NCBI GenBank assembly: GCA_014218235.1 | Contig: CM024755.1 | Location: 76,368,631 to 76,432,630, forward strand | Direction: 5' to 3' | DNA from: Colocasia esculenta | Lineage: Eukaryota > Streptophyta > Magnoliopsida > Alismatales > Araceae | DNA: 64,000 nt | Shown: positions 10,501-21,839 of the stretch, piece by piece | Layout: each line of letters starts with the position of its first letter | Position numbering within the stretch: position 1 is the first letter of the stretch | The notes under the pieces: model-generated | What the model was told of the DNA's origin: nothing | Seen by the model: only the letters and a program-made list of their open reading frames with translations | Databases searched by the model: none | Made by a program: the position numbers and the translations under genes

Positions 10501-12477
10501 CTAAATTACTTTGGGTCCCATCAGTTGTTTCAGTTGAACAACAAGATGTTTTGGAATCCAGATTTGCTTTATTTTCCTTGAATTCATTATTGATCTGCAT
10601 TTTTCATCAGTGTGGCTAGATTTCTTGCATATGGTGCACATCATGATCCTTTGTGGTGTAAAACTCTTATTCTTTTTGGTGTAAGATTTGAAATCAACTG
10701 AAGAGTTTTTATTGATCTTATTTGAAGTTGCTCTCATACTGGATTTATAATTTTGTTGACTGGCTTGTACTCTTCCATTTTTCACTTGAGTCTTGGAATT
10801 ATTGAATTGATTTTTGTTTTTAGGTTTGAAGTTTGGTTGTGGTTTTTCTTGGATGTTGTTTTCAGATTTGCTGTAAGATGAAGTACCTTGAACAAAAGAA
10901 GTTATCAAGGTTTGCCCAATTTTCTTTTTGTTTTCCGGTTGAAAACCCAAACCATGTTTGGTAGGGTTCATTTGAATTCCTAAAATTGCATCTAGGTTTT
11001 GTTTTTCCTTGACAAATTTTGATAACATTTCTTTCTTATCATCCAACTCTTTCTGAACAATTTTCAATTCTTCTTGAATCACTTATTTTTCATTTATGAG
11101 TTTTTCATTTTCATTTTTCAAGATCTATTTTTCTTTTCAATTGACTAACATCTCTCCTTGATTACATTAAGTTGTTTATCCACACATTCTTTTTCTTTTT
11201 TCAGGTTATTGATTTCATCAGTCATCAATTTTATTTGCTCAAACTCTTGTGGACTTTGCACCATGCTATTTATTTTTCTTTTCAATGTCTTATTTTCATA
11301 TTTTAATTCACACAATTTTTCAAATAAAACTGCATAGGCTTCCTCCCAGTCATCAATTGTAAAGTCTTTAAAAGAAGGACTTACCTTAGAATTTTCTTCA
11401 TGTCTAGACATAAGACACGTCACTTCATCCTCATCAGATTCATTTTCTTCCTCTTCTTCTTCATCTTCATCAAACCATGTAGCTAGCATTGCCTTTGCTT
11501 TCTTGAGCATTTGATTCTTCAATTTCCTCTTTAAATCAGGACACTCTCTTCGCATATGTCCTGGTTTCCTGCATTCATAACAGATAATATCAGTCTTTTT
11601 GTTAGTTTCCATCTTTTTGTTGAAGTCAGTTTTCTTTGAGACATCCTTTTTGATGAAGGGTTTAAGCTTACCTTTGCCTTTCTTTCTCAAAAACCTCTTG
11701 AATTGCCTTGTCAGTAAGGCCAATTCTTCATCATTCTCCTCATCAGAAGATTCATCACTTTCATCAGATTATTCAACAACAACTTTTGAACTAGATGAAG
11801 CTTTTAAAGCAATAGGTTTCTTAGATGTAACCATAGAAGCATTCCTTTTTAGATTTATCTCATATGTCATGAGTGAACCTATGAGCTCATCCAATTGCAT
11901 GGTTGACATATTTTTTGAATCCTCAATTACAGTGGCTTTTGTGTGCCAGGCTGATGGTAGTGATCTAAGAACTTTTCTAACAAGATCACTATTTGAATAA
12001 TCTTTTCCTAGACCTCTCAGACCATTAACCAAAAGCATGAATCTAGCAAACATCTCAGAAATAGTCTCATCATTCTTCATTCTAAACATTTCATATTTTG
12101 AGACTAAAATACTTGCCTTGGTTTCTCTTACCTCAGAAGTTCCCTCATGGATGAGCTGAAGCTTATCCCACATCTCCTTAGCAGACTTACATGAAGAAAC
12201 TCTGGAGTCTGGAGTACTCCCTGGGATGGATGGCACACTGCATCATATTCACGGCACTCTAGCTCAGTGTTGATTTCTTGATCTGGTCCTTGGTCCATAG
12301 GCTTTCATCTTCAGGGAGTTCATCTAGTCCCTTATCAACAATCTTCCAGAGTTCATAGTCCTGTGCTCTCAGGAACACTTGCATCCTGTTTTTCCAATAG
12401 GCATAGTCAGATACATCAAAAAAAGGAGGCCTAGTTACTGAGTGACCCTCAGTAATAAATCCCCTGACATTCTCCAT
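10501..12477 (-). pseudogene. copia gag with two zinc knuckles
   Basis: Gag starts at ATG 12475-12477 (MENVRGFITEGHSV), about 50 bases after the primer site. The N-terminal part has YAYWKNRMQVFL and the copia gag core (SAKEMWDKLQLIHEG, then ETISEMFARF, LIGSLMTYE). The first zinc knuckle CYECRKPGHMRREC lies at 11541-11582. An acidic stretch (DEDEEEEEENESDEDE) and a long Lys/Glu-rich predicted coiled coil follow. A second knuckle, CTICKKSSHTDEKC, is at 10597-10638, close to the protease. Lesions include a frameshift near 12240-12260, TAA near 11770 and a frameshift near 11100. The length and the second distal knuckle fit SIRE-type gag. Confidence 0.88.
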
Positions 12478-12526
12478 AGCAATAAACTCTTGATCGTTAG
12501 ATCAAACACTTGAAGTGAAAAGAGAA

Positions 12527-12541
12527 CCTGCTCTGATACCA
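12527..12541 (-). other. copia primer-binding site, tRNA-iMet
   Basis: On the minus strand this reads TGGTATCAGAGCAGG, complementary to the 3' end of initiator tRNA-Met. It lies seven bases inside the LTR end at 12549. Confidence 0.95.
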
Positions 12542-13299
12542 AATGAAATGTAGCAGAAAAACTGCTATGTGAAAATCTAGAAGGGGGGATTGAATAGATT
12601 TTAAGAATTTTAAAAATCACTTAGATTAGGATCTTAGAGAAATTAAGATCGGTATGAAATCTAAAAATCAATGACACTTCTGAACAGATTAGACTAGTTA
12701 GATGGTGAAATGCTAACGAGCCTATCAAACATCTAACGCAATAGACAAGCAAACCACAATGACAAAGAGATTTAGGGTGGTTCGGACTACACAACAATGT
12801 ATCCTACATCCACCATCCACACACACACACAATTGTGGCTTATCCTGCCAATTCAGAAAAGTCACGTAACAACACACACACTCTGAGACTCAGAAATCTC
12901 AATTCAACCACTCACACACGAAATTGGGCACAAAGATTGCACCAATCTCACAACACACAAGATATGAAATGAGTTTGAGAATGAGGAACCAGATTGATCA
13001 ATCAATTGCATATGGAAGAGGACTGGTTCGAATGTCCATGTTTATGCTTCAAGGAGGGAGTCGAATTCTTCTGCTCTATCTCCAGGAGGAAAGCTCTGTA
13101 GACTGAATTGCCTTCTTCAATTGGATCATCCAAAGCAATGGAGTCTCGAATTCTTCAGGTCTGGGAGCAATCCACCACAGTGATGTCTTCTTCTGAAATA
13201 GCCAGGAAACACTCTGAAGAACTGAAGGAGCATATGATTGCTTCGATGGTTTCCTCACATCTTACTTTTTTTCCTTTTTTAAAACCAAGTGGATAAGAG

Positions 13300-13311
13300 G
13301 TATATATACCC
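13300..13311 (-). promoter_or_regulatory. copia LTR TATA box
   Basis: GGTATATATACC is a good plant TATA element on the transcribed strand of the copia. It predicts a transcript start about 30 bases further, near 13270, which sets U3 upstream (13311-13815). Confidence 0.75.
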
Positions 13312-13427
13312 TCATGGGTCCACAAAAAATATTGGGAATTGTGATCGTAGGGATCCCGCCCAAACAACCATTACCAAAAAGCATCCACGTGTCCCTGCTT
13401 TTTAGATCAGAAAAAGTATACAAATTC

Positions 13428-13679
13428 TGTCGACACCACTAACCTATGTGTCGACACCCTGTCCCAGACACCAAAAAATGATCTCCTGGAACTTGGAACT
13501 AGTGTCGACACACAGCTAGACTGTGTCGACACCACTGGGTGCTTACTGATGTCCTTGTTCTGGGACAGTGCACTAGTGTCGACACACAGTTGGGCTGTGT
13601 CGACACCACTGACCATTTCTTCAGAACCTTCTGCTGGGATATTGGACTAGTGTCGACATCACAAGGCATTGTGTTGACA
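13428..13679 (-). repeat. four ~74-bp U3 units with paired TGTCGACA palindromes
   Basis: The 8-bp palindrome TGTCGACA starts at 13428 and 13449, 13503 and 13524, 13577 and 13598, and 13651 and 13672 (the last is TGTTGACA). Within each pair the spacing is exactly 21 bp; between units it is 75, 74 and 74 bp. In the middle units the flanks ACACAG and CTGTGT also pair around different 5-base loops. The array lies just upstream of the LTR TATA box, where U3 enhancers are expected. Confidence 0.93.
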
Positions 13680-13819
13680 CCACTGAGCATACATGACTTT
13701 TTCTTTGACCTGTACATGAAGGAATCATTATGAGATATGAATTTAAGTATGACAAACATGATTTCAATATGTCAATGAATCATATTTGGGTATCATCAAA
13801 ATAAGAGATCCAACATTGC

Positions 13820-16578
13820 CTACCCTTCTCCTTGTGAATGCATGGCTGAGAGGGACCAGACTCCTCTAAACCTAGACTTGATCCTAAACCTGAATCTAAA
13901 CTACTATGTACAGGACTATGTACAGGAGGAGTGCCCCTAGACGGGTGGGAATTGGAGTTTAGGCTGAAAAGAGTCGGCCCCTGGCCGATCGGAGGAGACT
14001 CCACAGAGGAAGGGTGCTCTATGGAGACCTCACATTCCCACCTTTGAAAATTGGCATTTTTTTTTCTTGGGAGTCAAGGCTTAGAACCATGAGCTGTTGA
14101 CTCGATGTTGTCCTGACTAGCTAGGTGAGTAATGGAGGGAGGATAGGTTGGGAAAGTAGGGGGATGGAAGTGACTGAAGCGGGATACTCGTGTGTTGAGT
14201 AGACTTTAGCTGAGGGAGAAGATGAAGGAACAAATTTTCTCCAGATTATCTTCTCGTAAACCCAACTGTTTGAGGGTCTTCATCGAACAAACATTGATGG
14301 ATGCCCCTGTGTCGATAAGAGTGGAATCCACTGAAACCCCATTGAGGGTGATGGTTAGACAAAGAGGAAGTGAACGACACTCGGGGGCTGCAAGATCTTT
14401 GTCTGAGAAGGAGATGGAGGGTCCTTGGGTGAGGGAAAGAATAGCGTTGATCACCCCACTAGTAGGAAGGTCATCATTGACCATGATCTTTTGGAGGAAT
14501 TGGTGGAGAGTGGACGGATGTGATGGTGACTTCCGAATCAATTCTAAGATGGATACCCTTGCAGGAGTCTTGTCCAAGTGCTGAAGAATATCATATTTGG
14601 TGCCCGCAGGTGGCGGGGGTCCACTATCTTCCTCATCTTGCGATGGCCGTGGAAGTGGGGGAACAATCCAGTTCCAGAGGGTGACATGAATGTTCTCTTG
14701 AGACCTAGGGAGAATGAGTTGGAGGGATTGGGAGCCATAGCTGGGTGACTCATAGGTGGAGGGACTGGGAATAGAGTAGGTATCCTGGCAAGTGGGTTTG
14801 ATGAGCACTAAGGGCTGCTCAACCAGTATAGCATCGACAGTGGTGGAGGGTTCCTAGGACTCCTCAAAACCTTCTACCCCCCAATGTTGTTCCCTTCTCA
14901 TAACCCGAGGTTCTAGATGAGTCATGGTGTTGACTTTCTTCTGGGACTTGGAGGTGGACGGGTTGTTGTTATTTTGGTGGTTGGGGAGGGGGTTCTGCAC
15001 TATACCCAAGTCCCTTCTTGTGTACCTAGACTTGGCAATGGCGACCTTGACATCGTCCCAATTGATCCTACCCTGGTCATTCATGTCATATACCCAGTCA
15101 CGAAAGGTGAAACAATCATGAATTTCATGACCGGGGGCCCTATGATAAGGACAATACTTTGACGTGTCAGCCCTAGGATGTACACCCTCCTTATGTGGTG
15201 GAAGTTGGGTGGCATCGCAAGACATGAGGGCAAAGAAAATGTCCTCGAGGGATTCAGGGAGGGAAAGATAGTGAGATCTCTTGGGACCGGGATAGGTGTA
15301 GCCAGAAGGTGGAGGAACAGCTGAATAGGGCCTGGAGGGATGTGATGGTAATTGGTGAGGATTTGAGGGGGGAGTAAAGGTGGAGGGTTTGTTAGGGGGC
15401 CTTAATGGCTGGCTGCAAGCACTGAGGGACTCGTTGACGGTCACCCCCTCGGTGCTAGGTGCCGCGAGAGCCCTGCATCCCTTAGGTTTCCCTTCAAAGA
15501 ATGGCGGGAGAGAAGAGTCCTTGATTTGGTTTTGAACCACCCTAGCTCGATTGTAAAGATGTGCAAACGAGGGAAACTCACTAAGCATCAATATGGATTT
15601 GAGCAAGGGGGTGGTATTGGTGACTATCATGGTGATGTCTTGGGACTCCGGGATGGAGAGATTGGCCCTCGAAGCCATGGACCTCCAGCGGTTGGAAAAA
15701 GTGACAAAGTCTTCATCTGACCTCATCTTTTCCGCCACCAAGTCGGGAAGTGTGGGGACTTGGGTGGCCATGTAAGAGAAGTGGGAGATGAAGCATTCGG
15801 AGACAATGTCAAAGTTAATAAGATCAGATGCAAGTAAGGAGGTGAACCACCTCAAAGCCTCCCCTTCTAACAATTGTTGGAAGAGGTGAACCATGAGGAC
15901 CCAATCATATAGCCACCGGTGGGAGTCCATGAGAAAGTAGGCGAGACGAAATTAGGGGTCGGAGGTCCCATCGTACTTGCGGTATTTCAGGGCCTTGAAA
16001 CCTGGGGGAAAGTAAGCATTTGAGAGCTTGCAATAGTTTTGAAGGGAGTGAGGCTTGGACAGGGGTAGAGATTCAGCCAGGAGTCTCCTAACAAGGCCTT
16101 CCATCTCAGACCTGGAGATGGATTCAGGTTGAGTGGCGGGTGTGGGTTGGACATAGGGTGGATAGATAGGAGAAGGAGTTGGAATGGGAGTTGGTGCAGA
16201 AAGGGTGGGGATGGGGATCCAAGATGGTGTGACAGACCTGGGAGTGGGCCTGGATGAAGAGGCATTGAAAGGAGAAGGTGAAGAAGGGGAAGCCATCGCC
16301 CGAACCGTATGCTTGGAGAGCATAGAAATGATGTCCTCGGGCGAATAGCGGGACAGGAGTTTCGAGAATTCGGGGGCATCTTGGGTTTCTTGGGCATAGG
16401 TGGGATTGACCCTCAAACTCACCTCTTCATTATCAGCTTGAGCAAAATATTGTACTGATTCTTTAGGCTGAATGTTAGAGTTAACCATTCCGACAAATTC
16501 ATCATTGACATTATCATCATATTCAAAAATCGGATTGTTAGACATGCTGACAGAATTCAACCAAGAGTCCATTAGCAC
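13820..16578 (-). pseudogene. element A gag-protease polyprotein
   Basis: One frame runs from ATG 16576-16578 to the copia junction, broken only by a few in-frame stops (near 15952, 14854, 14206 and 14080). The N-terminal third is Pro/Ser-rich. The gag core follows with LKYRKYDGTSDP, then VHLFQQLLEGEALRWFTSLL, ECFISHFSY and DFVTFSNRWRSMASRA. Further on is YCPYHRAPGHEIHDCFTFRD, a Tat-type Cys/His stretch. Protease follows with the active site LIDTGASINVCSMKTLKQLG (DTGAS at 14299-14313). A single frame across gag and protease with so few lesions means the element is relatively young. Left of 14200 the product is unrecognised linker. Confidence 0.85.
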
Positions 16579-17245
16579 ACAACCTACTGATTTTAAGATG
16601 ATTAGGCCGATTAACTACACTGTTATTAGGAGAAATATGGATTTCTACACAAATAATGTTGTCAAACAACGTCCCAAAATTTTTAATTGTTAAAGTTGTG
16701 TGTTAGCTTGACTTGTGAAGGCCGATTCTCTCACCTCTCACTCAAAGCCAGGTGAATGGGCTAACTAGATGGGAGGGTAAAGGTCCTCCTGCCCCGTACC
16801 GTGAGGGAATCTACAGAATTTAGGGACTTATGGAGTTCTTCTTGAAGCCAATCCGATTTACCCGAGAGGGAATCCCCAAGTAAAAGATTGTAAATCAAGA
16901 AGGGGTTATCCTAAAATGTGTGGGGAGGCTAGAACAGATGAGAGAAAAGACCCACCTCGTGACTCAAGACCGTCAGTGATCAAAGAGAAGGCAAACAAAA
17001 AAAAACAGAAAGAAAAAAACCAATCAAAAACAGCCTCTATGAAGTAAACGACAACACTGGCAATGTCAAGTTCTTCATAAACAAGTAGATGGCAGGATCA
17101 ATGGACGCTAACCAGAAGTTGACGGCACAGTATGTTGACGCTAAGTAAAACTAAATGGCAAAGGATGTGGAGGTTTACCTGGGTAGACGTCAAAATCATT
17201 TGACATCTACCTGTGCGCAGGCTGAGAACCGCAGTGGCAGAAGCT
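16579..17245 (-). other. element A leader, non-coding
   Basis: This is untranslated sequence between primer site and gag start. It contains words such as TTGACGGCAC and TTGACGCTAA (about 17115-17150) that resemble the U3 of element B (GTTGACGTCG, TGCCGTCAAC), and a near-perfect 13-bp-arm hairpin at 17182-17211. No ORF of note. Confidence 0.6.
17182..17211. repeat. hairpin with 13-bp arms
   Basis: Arm GGTAGACGTCAAA and arm TTTGACATCTACC pair with one mismatch around the loop ATCA. It begins with a TAGACGT word like the start of the Tat-type LTRs here (TGTAGACG). Confidence 0.85.
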
Positions 17246-17263
17246 ATCCCACCGTGATTGCCA
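17246..17263 (-). other. element A probable primer-binding site
   Basis: On the minus strand this reads TGGCAATCACGGTGGGAT, seven bases after the LTR end. It aligns with TGGCGATTACGATGGGAC at the same place in element B. I cannot assign the tRNA. Confidence 0.6.
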
Positions 17264-17270
17264 GAAAAAT

Positions 17271-19656
17271 TGTAGATGGTCTTTTTTGATGACGAACATC
17301 CACTGTCACGTTGGCGAAAAGATGTGAACGGGGAAATAATGAGTGATCGCCAAGGACATTTTACCTCTGCCTAGAGGAAATGTGATCGTGTAATGCCTCG
17401 ATGTGGAGATGATGGTTTCTTCATTCCTCCTCCTTTGGCCGGCAAGGGTGAGGGCTCCACAGCGTAGCTTCAGTTTTCTTGCAAAAGAAAGAAGCACAAA
17501 AGACCCATTAGACTGAAAATTATGGTAGCATATGCTCACATATATATGAAAAACACACACAATTAGGGGGAGGGGGGCGTCTTACCGGTTGGAGGCTTGA
17601 GAAGGAAGACGACCAAATGTTATGACTGCCTTCCCTCCCTCCTCTGTTTATGGAAAACCCCTTTAGAATGGGTATGGGAAGGCATGCTTGTACGTGAGTG
17701 TGTGCACAAGTGTAAGGAGAATGCAGTGTGTACCACACAAAAATTAAATTAATGGAGAGGAGGAGAATGGGAATCCCTGTCCAATAGGCACAGTGATGTG
17801 GGTGTTCTCCAGAGCGGTGAGCTTCTTTAAGAGTCCGCCATCAATGTGCCGTGAGCGAGGATGGCTCGTCGTCGGGGTACCCGTCGAGTGGTGTTCTATG
17901 AAGTGCAGTGATGACGGCAGAGCCGGAGCAGGGGTGTGCTGATGGACGTCGGGGTGATGTGTAGGGGTTATTACCATCACAGCGAGAAGAGTTCGAGTGT
18001 GCTACAGTGAGGAGGCCGCGTGATGAAGAGCATGCAAAAGATGGAGCACTGGCCTCTTGCGACCCCAGCGAGCCCGGCTATGTAAGATGACCTCGATGGT
18101 CAGTAACGCAAGAAGATCCTTGCGATGGAGTTGCAGCAGATGGGCGCACTAGCCTGGGTGTGAGTGTCCTCAAGGAGAGAGAGAACAGTCCGGTCTGTCC
18201 AGGCTGCTGGGTGGCTGTCGTGATGGAAAAATCCGTCTCTTTCCTCTGATGGAACGAAGGAGGGTCCTTATGACCTGGTCACACACATCACCCTTCTGAA
18301 GAGGCGGGGCTGTGGGCAGTTAACGTGGGAGAGGCTTGCGCGGGTCTCACGATGACCTGGACGCCAAAGTCGAAGCGGTGGGCATGAGTGTGTGAGACGA
18401 GAGGGAGGGGATAACAACGTGCATGGGAGGTGGACCCGGTCTCACGGATTTTGTTGAGGGGAGTGGTTTCCATGTGTGAAAGTGTTGGTGTGCATGGTGT
18501 GGTGAGGACGCGTGTGAATGGGGGAGTTGTGGGCTCGTATAGGCTAGAGGAAGATAACATGCATGAGAGAGTGAGTGCATGGGACTGGCCACGGTGCATG
18601 GTTGTTTGTGGGTTTTAAAGGGGATTAAATGGGTTAGGATTTGTGTGGCTTTAGTTGTTTGGATGGGTATGTTATAATATTATTATTATGTTATGTTGGA
18701 TGGGCTACGTTGGTCTTAGATGGTAGGGTTGGATATTTTTAGTAGTTTGAATTGTTTATGGATTTTAATGGGTTTAAGTGGGTATGGCTGGGTATGTTTT
18801 TAGTGGGTTGGATTTAAGTGGGTATGGGTGGGTAGGTTAAGTACGTTGCATGGAGGTGAAGGCCATGGGTATTATTATTATTATTATTGATGTTGGATTT
18901 TGTTTTATGTGGATTTTATGGGTTGGTTTATTTATGTGGGTTTGATTTTTAATTATTTTTAATTGTTGAGCTTTAATCAGAATGGGTTTTATGTGGATTT
19001 TATGGAACTCAGCTATGGGTATGGGTTTCCTGATTTTTTAGTTCATTTTAATTCGATTTTAAGTGGGGTTTTAGTTGATGGGTATGGTTAGTTTATTTAT
19101 TGAGTGTTATAGGTTTTATGTGTGAGCTATATTTTAATTGTTGTTTTTATAGATTTAAATTGTTGTTTATTTAATTATTATGTTTTTTATGGGCTTGGTT
19201 AAGGTTGGTCTGAGTGGTGGTGATGAATTTTATTTTATGTGGGTATTACAGATTATGTAATTTTTATTTATTGGGATTTTAAGTTGGGTTTAAGTGGATT
19301 TTAGCATGGCACAGAACACACACATAGGAGACAGCCGGAAGGTGGCAAAAATGGTGAACACACAAGCACCGCACACTATGCAAGAGATAACGAAAGCCGA
19401 GGCTAGCGCCAGGAAAAGTGTAGGCGACATACGACTGTGTCGCCAAAAGATCTTGACGACAGTGAATTTTGCTGCTCAAAATGACAGATGACCAACCTCT
19501 TGTCATCATAAATGGAGCAGCGACAACTGGGCCCGCCGACAAGGGCACGAGCTTCCCTGGAGATCTTAATGGAGATAACACTGCGCCTACCGAATAATGG
19601 GTCTAATGGGCTAAGAAATGAGCTCTGCGAGGATGGTCGCAAAATTCGCATCTACA
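17271..19656 (-). repeat. element A 5' LTR (about 2386 bp)
   Basis: In element orientation it begins TGTAGATGCGAATTTTGC (at 19656) and ends GACCATCTACA (at 17271), so its tips form an 8-bp inverted repeat. The part at 17340-17740 aligns with the LTR of element B (22022-22149 plus 40905-41160), including GCCGGC, the ACCGGT...GGCTTGAGAAG block and AACCCCTTT. A probable U3 at 18620-19310 is AT-rich and repetitive. The ORFs within 17300-18620 show no known domain. Confidence 0.7.
18620..19310 (-). repeat. degenerate AT-rich repeats in element A U3
   Basis: Plus-strand words GGGTATG, GGGTTTTA and TTTTATGTGG recur irregularly, together with an ATT microsatellite at about 18869-18889. Composition differs sharply from the GC-rich flank at 17750-18600. 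No gene. Confidence 0.6.
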
Positions 19657-21811
19657 AATGCCCCTCTAAGACATCTGATCTTGCAAGGGAATGGAGCGTA
19701 TTGATAGATTGGTGTCTCGGAAAAGAGCAGAGATGCGAAGATGGAGATTCTGAAACTTTAGAGTTTCAAAAGGTGAACATCCTCGAGGATGAGGAGAACT
19801 CTCAAGCTAGGTCCCTTGTCTAGTCCTGAGCCAAGCAAGTTGTCTGAAAGGCAAGGAAGAAAAAGGAAGGTGAGTCTTACGTGTTAACATAACCGCAGCC
19901 CCTGAGGCCCTCCGATCACTACCGCGAGACTTCGACACACTCTGGGATGCATGTCCAGTCGAAGGGGTTATGCCATGACTGGTCGTCTTAGTAAAAAGGA
20001 ACATTTTGTGATCTGGGTGAACAGACAACCTACTTGATTAGGATAGACTTGGGATTTCACTTGATTGATCTCAGTTGAAGAACAAACTGGCAAAACTCAT
20101 TTCTAGCCACCAGGATAACTTTAAAGCATGGGACAGGGGAAAAATCATTCTTCCTCAGTTAGTAAAGATAGCAGAGAAAATGGCATGATGCATGCAGGGT
20201 TTGCCCTATTTAAATGCAAGTTAGTAAACCAGAGGATTTATTAAAGGCCAATCGAATAACTGGGAGATCACAAACCCATCATGGTTTTTGGTGAAGGGGA
20301 ACTCTGGGTTCATGGTCGCCAAGTTATTAGCCTCTGGTGAAGCTAGACCCTAGGTTACACATACCACAACAGGATAGCCAAGAATTGACTACCTGCGGAC
20401 CTTAGGTGGATGATTCAATGAAGTGCCACTTTGGTCGATCCCTTTCTCGACCATTTTCTTTTTGTGTGATGCACCTTCTCCTCAATTCCTGGACGTTTCT
20501 CTATTGATATAACACTTAAGGAAAAAGTGATCAGTGAAGCTCTGACTTCAGCCCCCTGCCTAAGAATGACATATCTTTCTTGAAGCAAGGTCAAGGGACT
20601 GAGTTTTATTAACAAAGTTAAAGAAAAAGGAAATATGTACAAGCAAAGCAAAGTACTAACTTGGAAACAAACATGTACATACAATGTTAAAGCATAAATG
20701 ATATTTTTTTTTTTTTTTTTTTGCTTTTTAAGAAAGCAAATGCATAAGGCAAAACATGAAAACACTTTTTCTTTTTTTGGGCCAACACTTGGCAACCATC
20801 TTTATGGCAATGAAAGAGAGTGAGGCTAATGAAGTAAAGGAAAATTGGCCTAGCAAAAATATGGAGATTCTTCATGACAATAACTCTGCCCCTTGTGAAC
20901 AAACCAACATATAGTGTGATTTTCAAAAGAGAGTGATCATTCTTGACAGAAACTTATCCCTCGGACACCTCTCAGGTTTGGAATCCTCAAGGGAGAAAGG
21001 AAGAAATGAGGGGATAAACTTCTCTAGAGGATCAACAAAACTGTTAAATTGATGAGCTGTAAGACACTCTTGACAACATGCCCCTTCAAGTGATTTCAGA
21101 CATTGAATTTTTGACTTGTTTTCCCCTAAATTTTTGCAAGCTGCTAATTGGAAGAGAGAACCTAGCCATGTGTGGCTTAGCGGGCTCAAGGTGAGGTGTT
21201 TTGTGGACCCCAAGGTCAGGACCTGGCAACCCCTACTTTGCCAAGCACCTGTATTGCCCTACCACACTCAGCTAGGAAAAAACTCAAGCAATGTAGCATT
21301 TGACTTTGTATTGGCTGGAGGGATTTTATCTCCAGGCACGGTCACGACCAGACTCTTTTTCTTTTACTTCTTTAATTGATTTTTCTTTGTTCCTTATTTT
21401 GTTTGCCTGTGGGGACACTGCCCTCTTTATGTGCTCTGATGTCTTAGTCTCACCTTAGGGGAAGTTGTCTTGACTGCTAAGCTCAACAGTTTAAGTGTGT
21501 TGAGTGTCTTGATCAGTCGAGTGGAATAAGAAGGAGGATTGTTGCTTTTGTTGTGTCCTGGGACAAATAACTGTCTTGGAGTGACGACTCAAAATTTTAA
21601 GATGTGTGGTGTGTGTATGTTGATTCGTTCTCCAAAAGCTTGGTTGTGACGCCTAACAGAAATCTCCATGACTTTGCTAGACCAAGGTTCTTGGTTCACT
21701 CAAGTGCCTCTTACTCCTTTGTAGACGTGAGATTTGGCCCATCTCCGCATGGTTTATGGCCCAATAAGGCTTGTTTGATTGCTTGTTGACTTGCCTCGGA
21801 TCCCATGTTAA
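19657..21811 (-). other. element B leader / internal non-coding region
   Basis: About 2.1 kb without a recognisable protein in any frame. It has a 19-base T run at 20704-20722 and, at its 5' end, an inverted copy of the B U3 start. The identity as B leader is inferred from position alone. Confidence 0.5.
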
Positions 21812-21814
21812 CGT
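21720..21814 (+). repeat. inverted copy of the element B U3 start
   Basis: This 95-bp block begins TGTAGACGTGAGATTTGG and is the reverse complement of 41779-41874, the first ~96 bases of the B LTR, with about four differences by eye. It lies immediately inside the primer site, so the element's LTR start is repeated in inverted orientation in its leader. Confidence 0.9.
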
Positions 21815-21830
21815 CCCATCGTAATCGCCA
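21812..21830 (-). other. element B probable primer-binding site
   Basis: On the minus strand: TGGCGATTACGATGGGACG, nine bases from the LTR end. The aligned site in element A supports it. Confidence 0.55.
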
Positions 21831-21839
21831 AAGGAGAGC

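Larger units (their letters stand above)
1..13815 (-). mobile_element. SIRE/Maximus-like Ty1/copia retrotransposon, 3' end outside window, interrupted
   Basis: This is a minus-strand copia element. From its 5' end it shows an LTR (12549-13815), a tRNA-iMet primer site, gag with two zinc knuckles, and pol in the copia order protease, integrase, reverse transcriptase, RNase H. A plus-strand gypsy (1674-8590) sits inside the RT region; joining the flanks at TSD ACATG restores the RT frame. The long gag with acidic and coiled-coil stretches, the long LTR and the style of the RT fit the SIRE/Maximus lineage. The 3' LTR lies left of position 1. Frameshifts and many stops make it inactive. The TSD at its right end would be TTGCC (13816-13820); its partner is not in the window. 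Confidence 0.9.
12549..13815 (-). repeat. copia 5' LTR (1267 bp)
   Basis: In element orientation the LTR runs from TGTTGGATCTCTTATTTTGA (ending at 13815) to CTGCTACA (12549). U3 carries a TATA box on the minus strand at 13300-13311 and, 120-380 bp upstream of it, four repeated units with paired TGTCGACA palindromes. The matching 3' LTR lies outside the window. Confidence 0.9.
13816..19656 (-). mobile_element. Tat-like Ty3/gypsy element A (5' half)
   Basis: In element orientation: LTR 19656 to 17271 (TGTAGATG...CATCTACA), a primer-like site, a ~670-base leader, then gag and protease in one frame down to 13816, where the copia was inserted. RT and integrase should continue left of the window. 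The gag fold (GEALRWFTSL, HFSY, FSNRWRSMA) and long LTR and leader fit the Tat/Ogre branch. The 5-bp duplication at its right end would be AATGC (19657-19661). I infer that it inserted into the leader of element B, whose LTR shares an R/U5-type block. Confidence 0.75.

Noticed and set aside
12924..13367. ORFs inside the copia 5' LTR
   Set aside because: They fall in the LTR downstream of the TATA box, overlap on both strands and match no protein.
13428..13679. Regularly spaced palindromes as a CRISPR array
   Set aside because: The units are plant copia LTR sequence with similar, not unique, spacers and no cas genes; the context is wholly eukaryotic.
17306..18599. Several short ORFs on both strands as genes
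   Set aside because: They lie within LTR A, partly aligned with LTR B, and share no conserved protein.
18620..19310. Interstitial telomere repeats (GGGTTTA words)
   Set aside because: GGGTTTA occurs only singly and irregularly, never as a tandem TTTAGGG array.
20704..20722. T run as the tail of a minus-strand SINE or LINE
   Set aside because: No RT, no RNA polymerase III box pair and no flanking duplication were found next to it.
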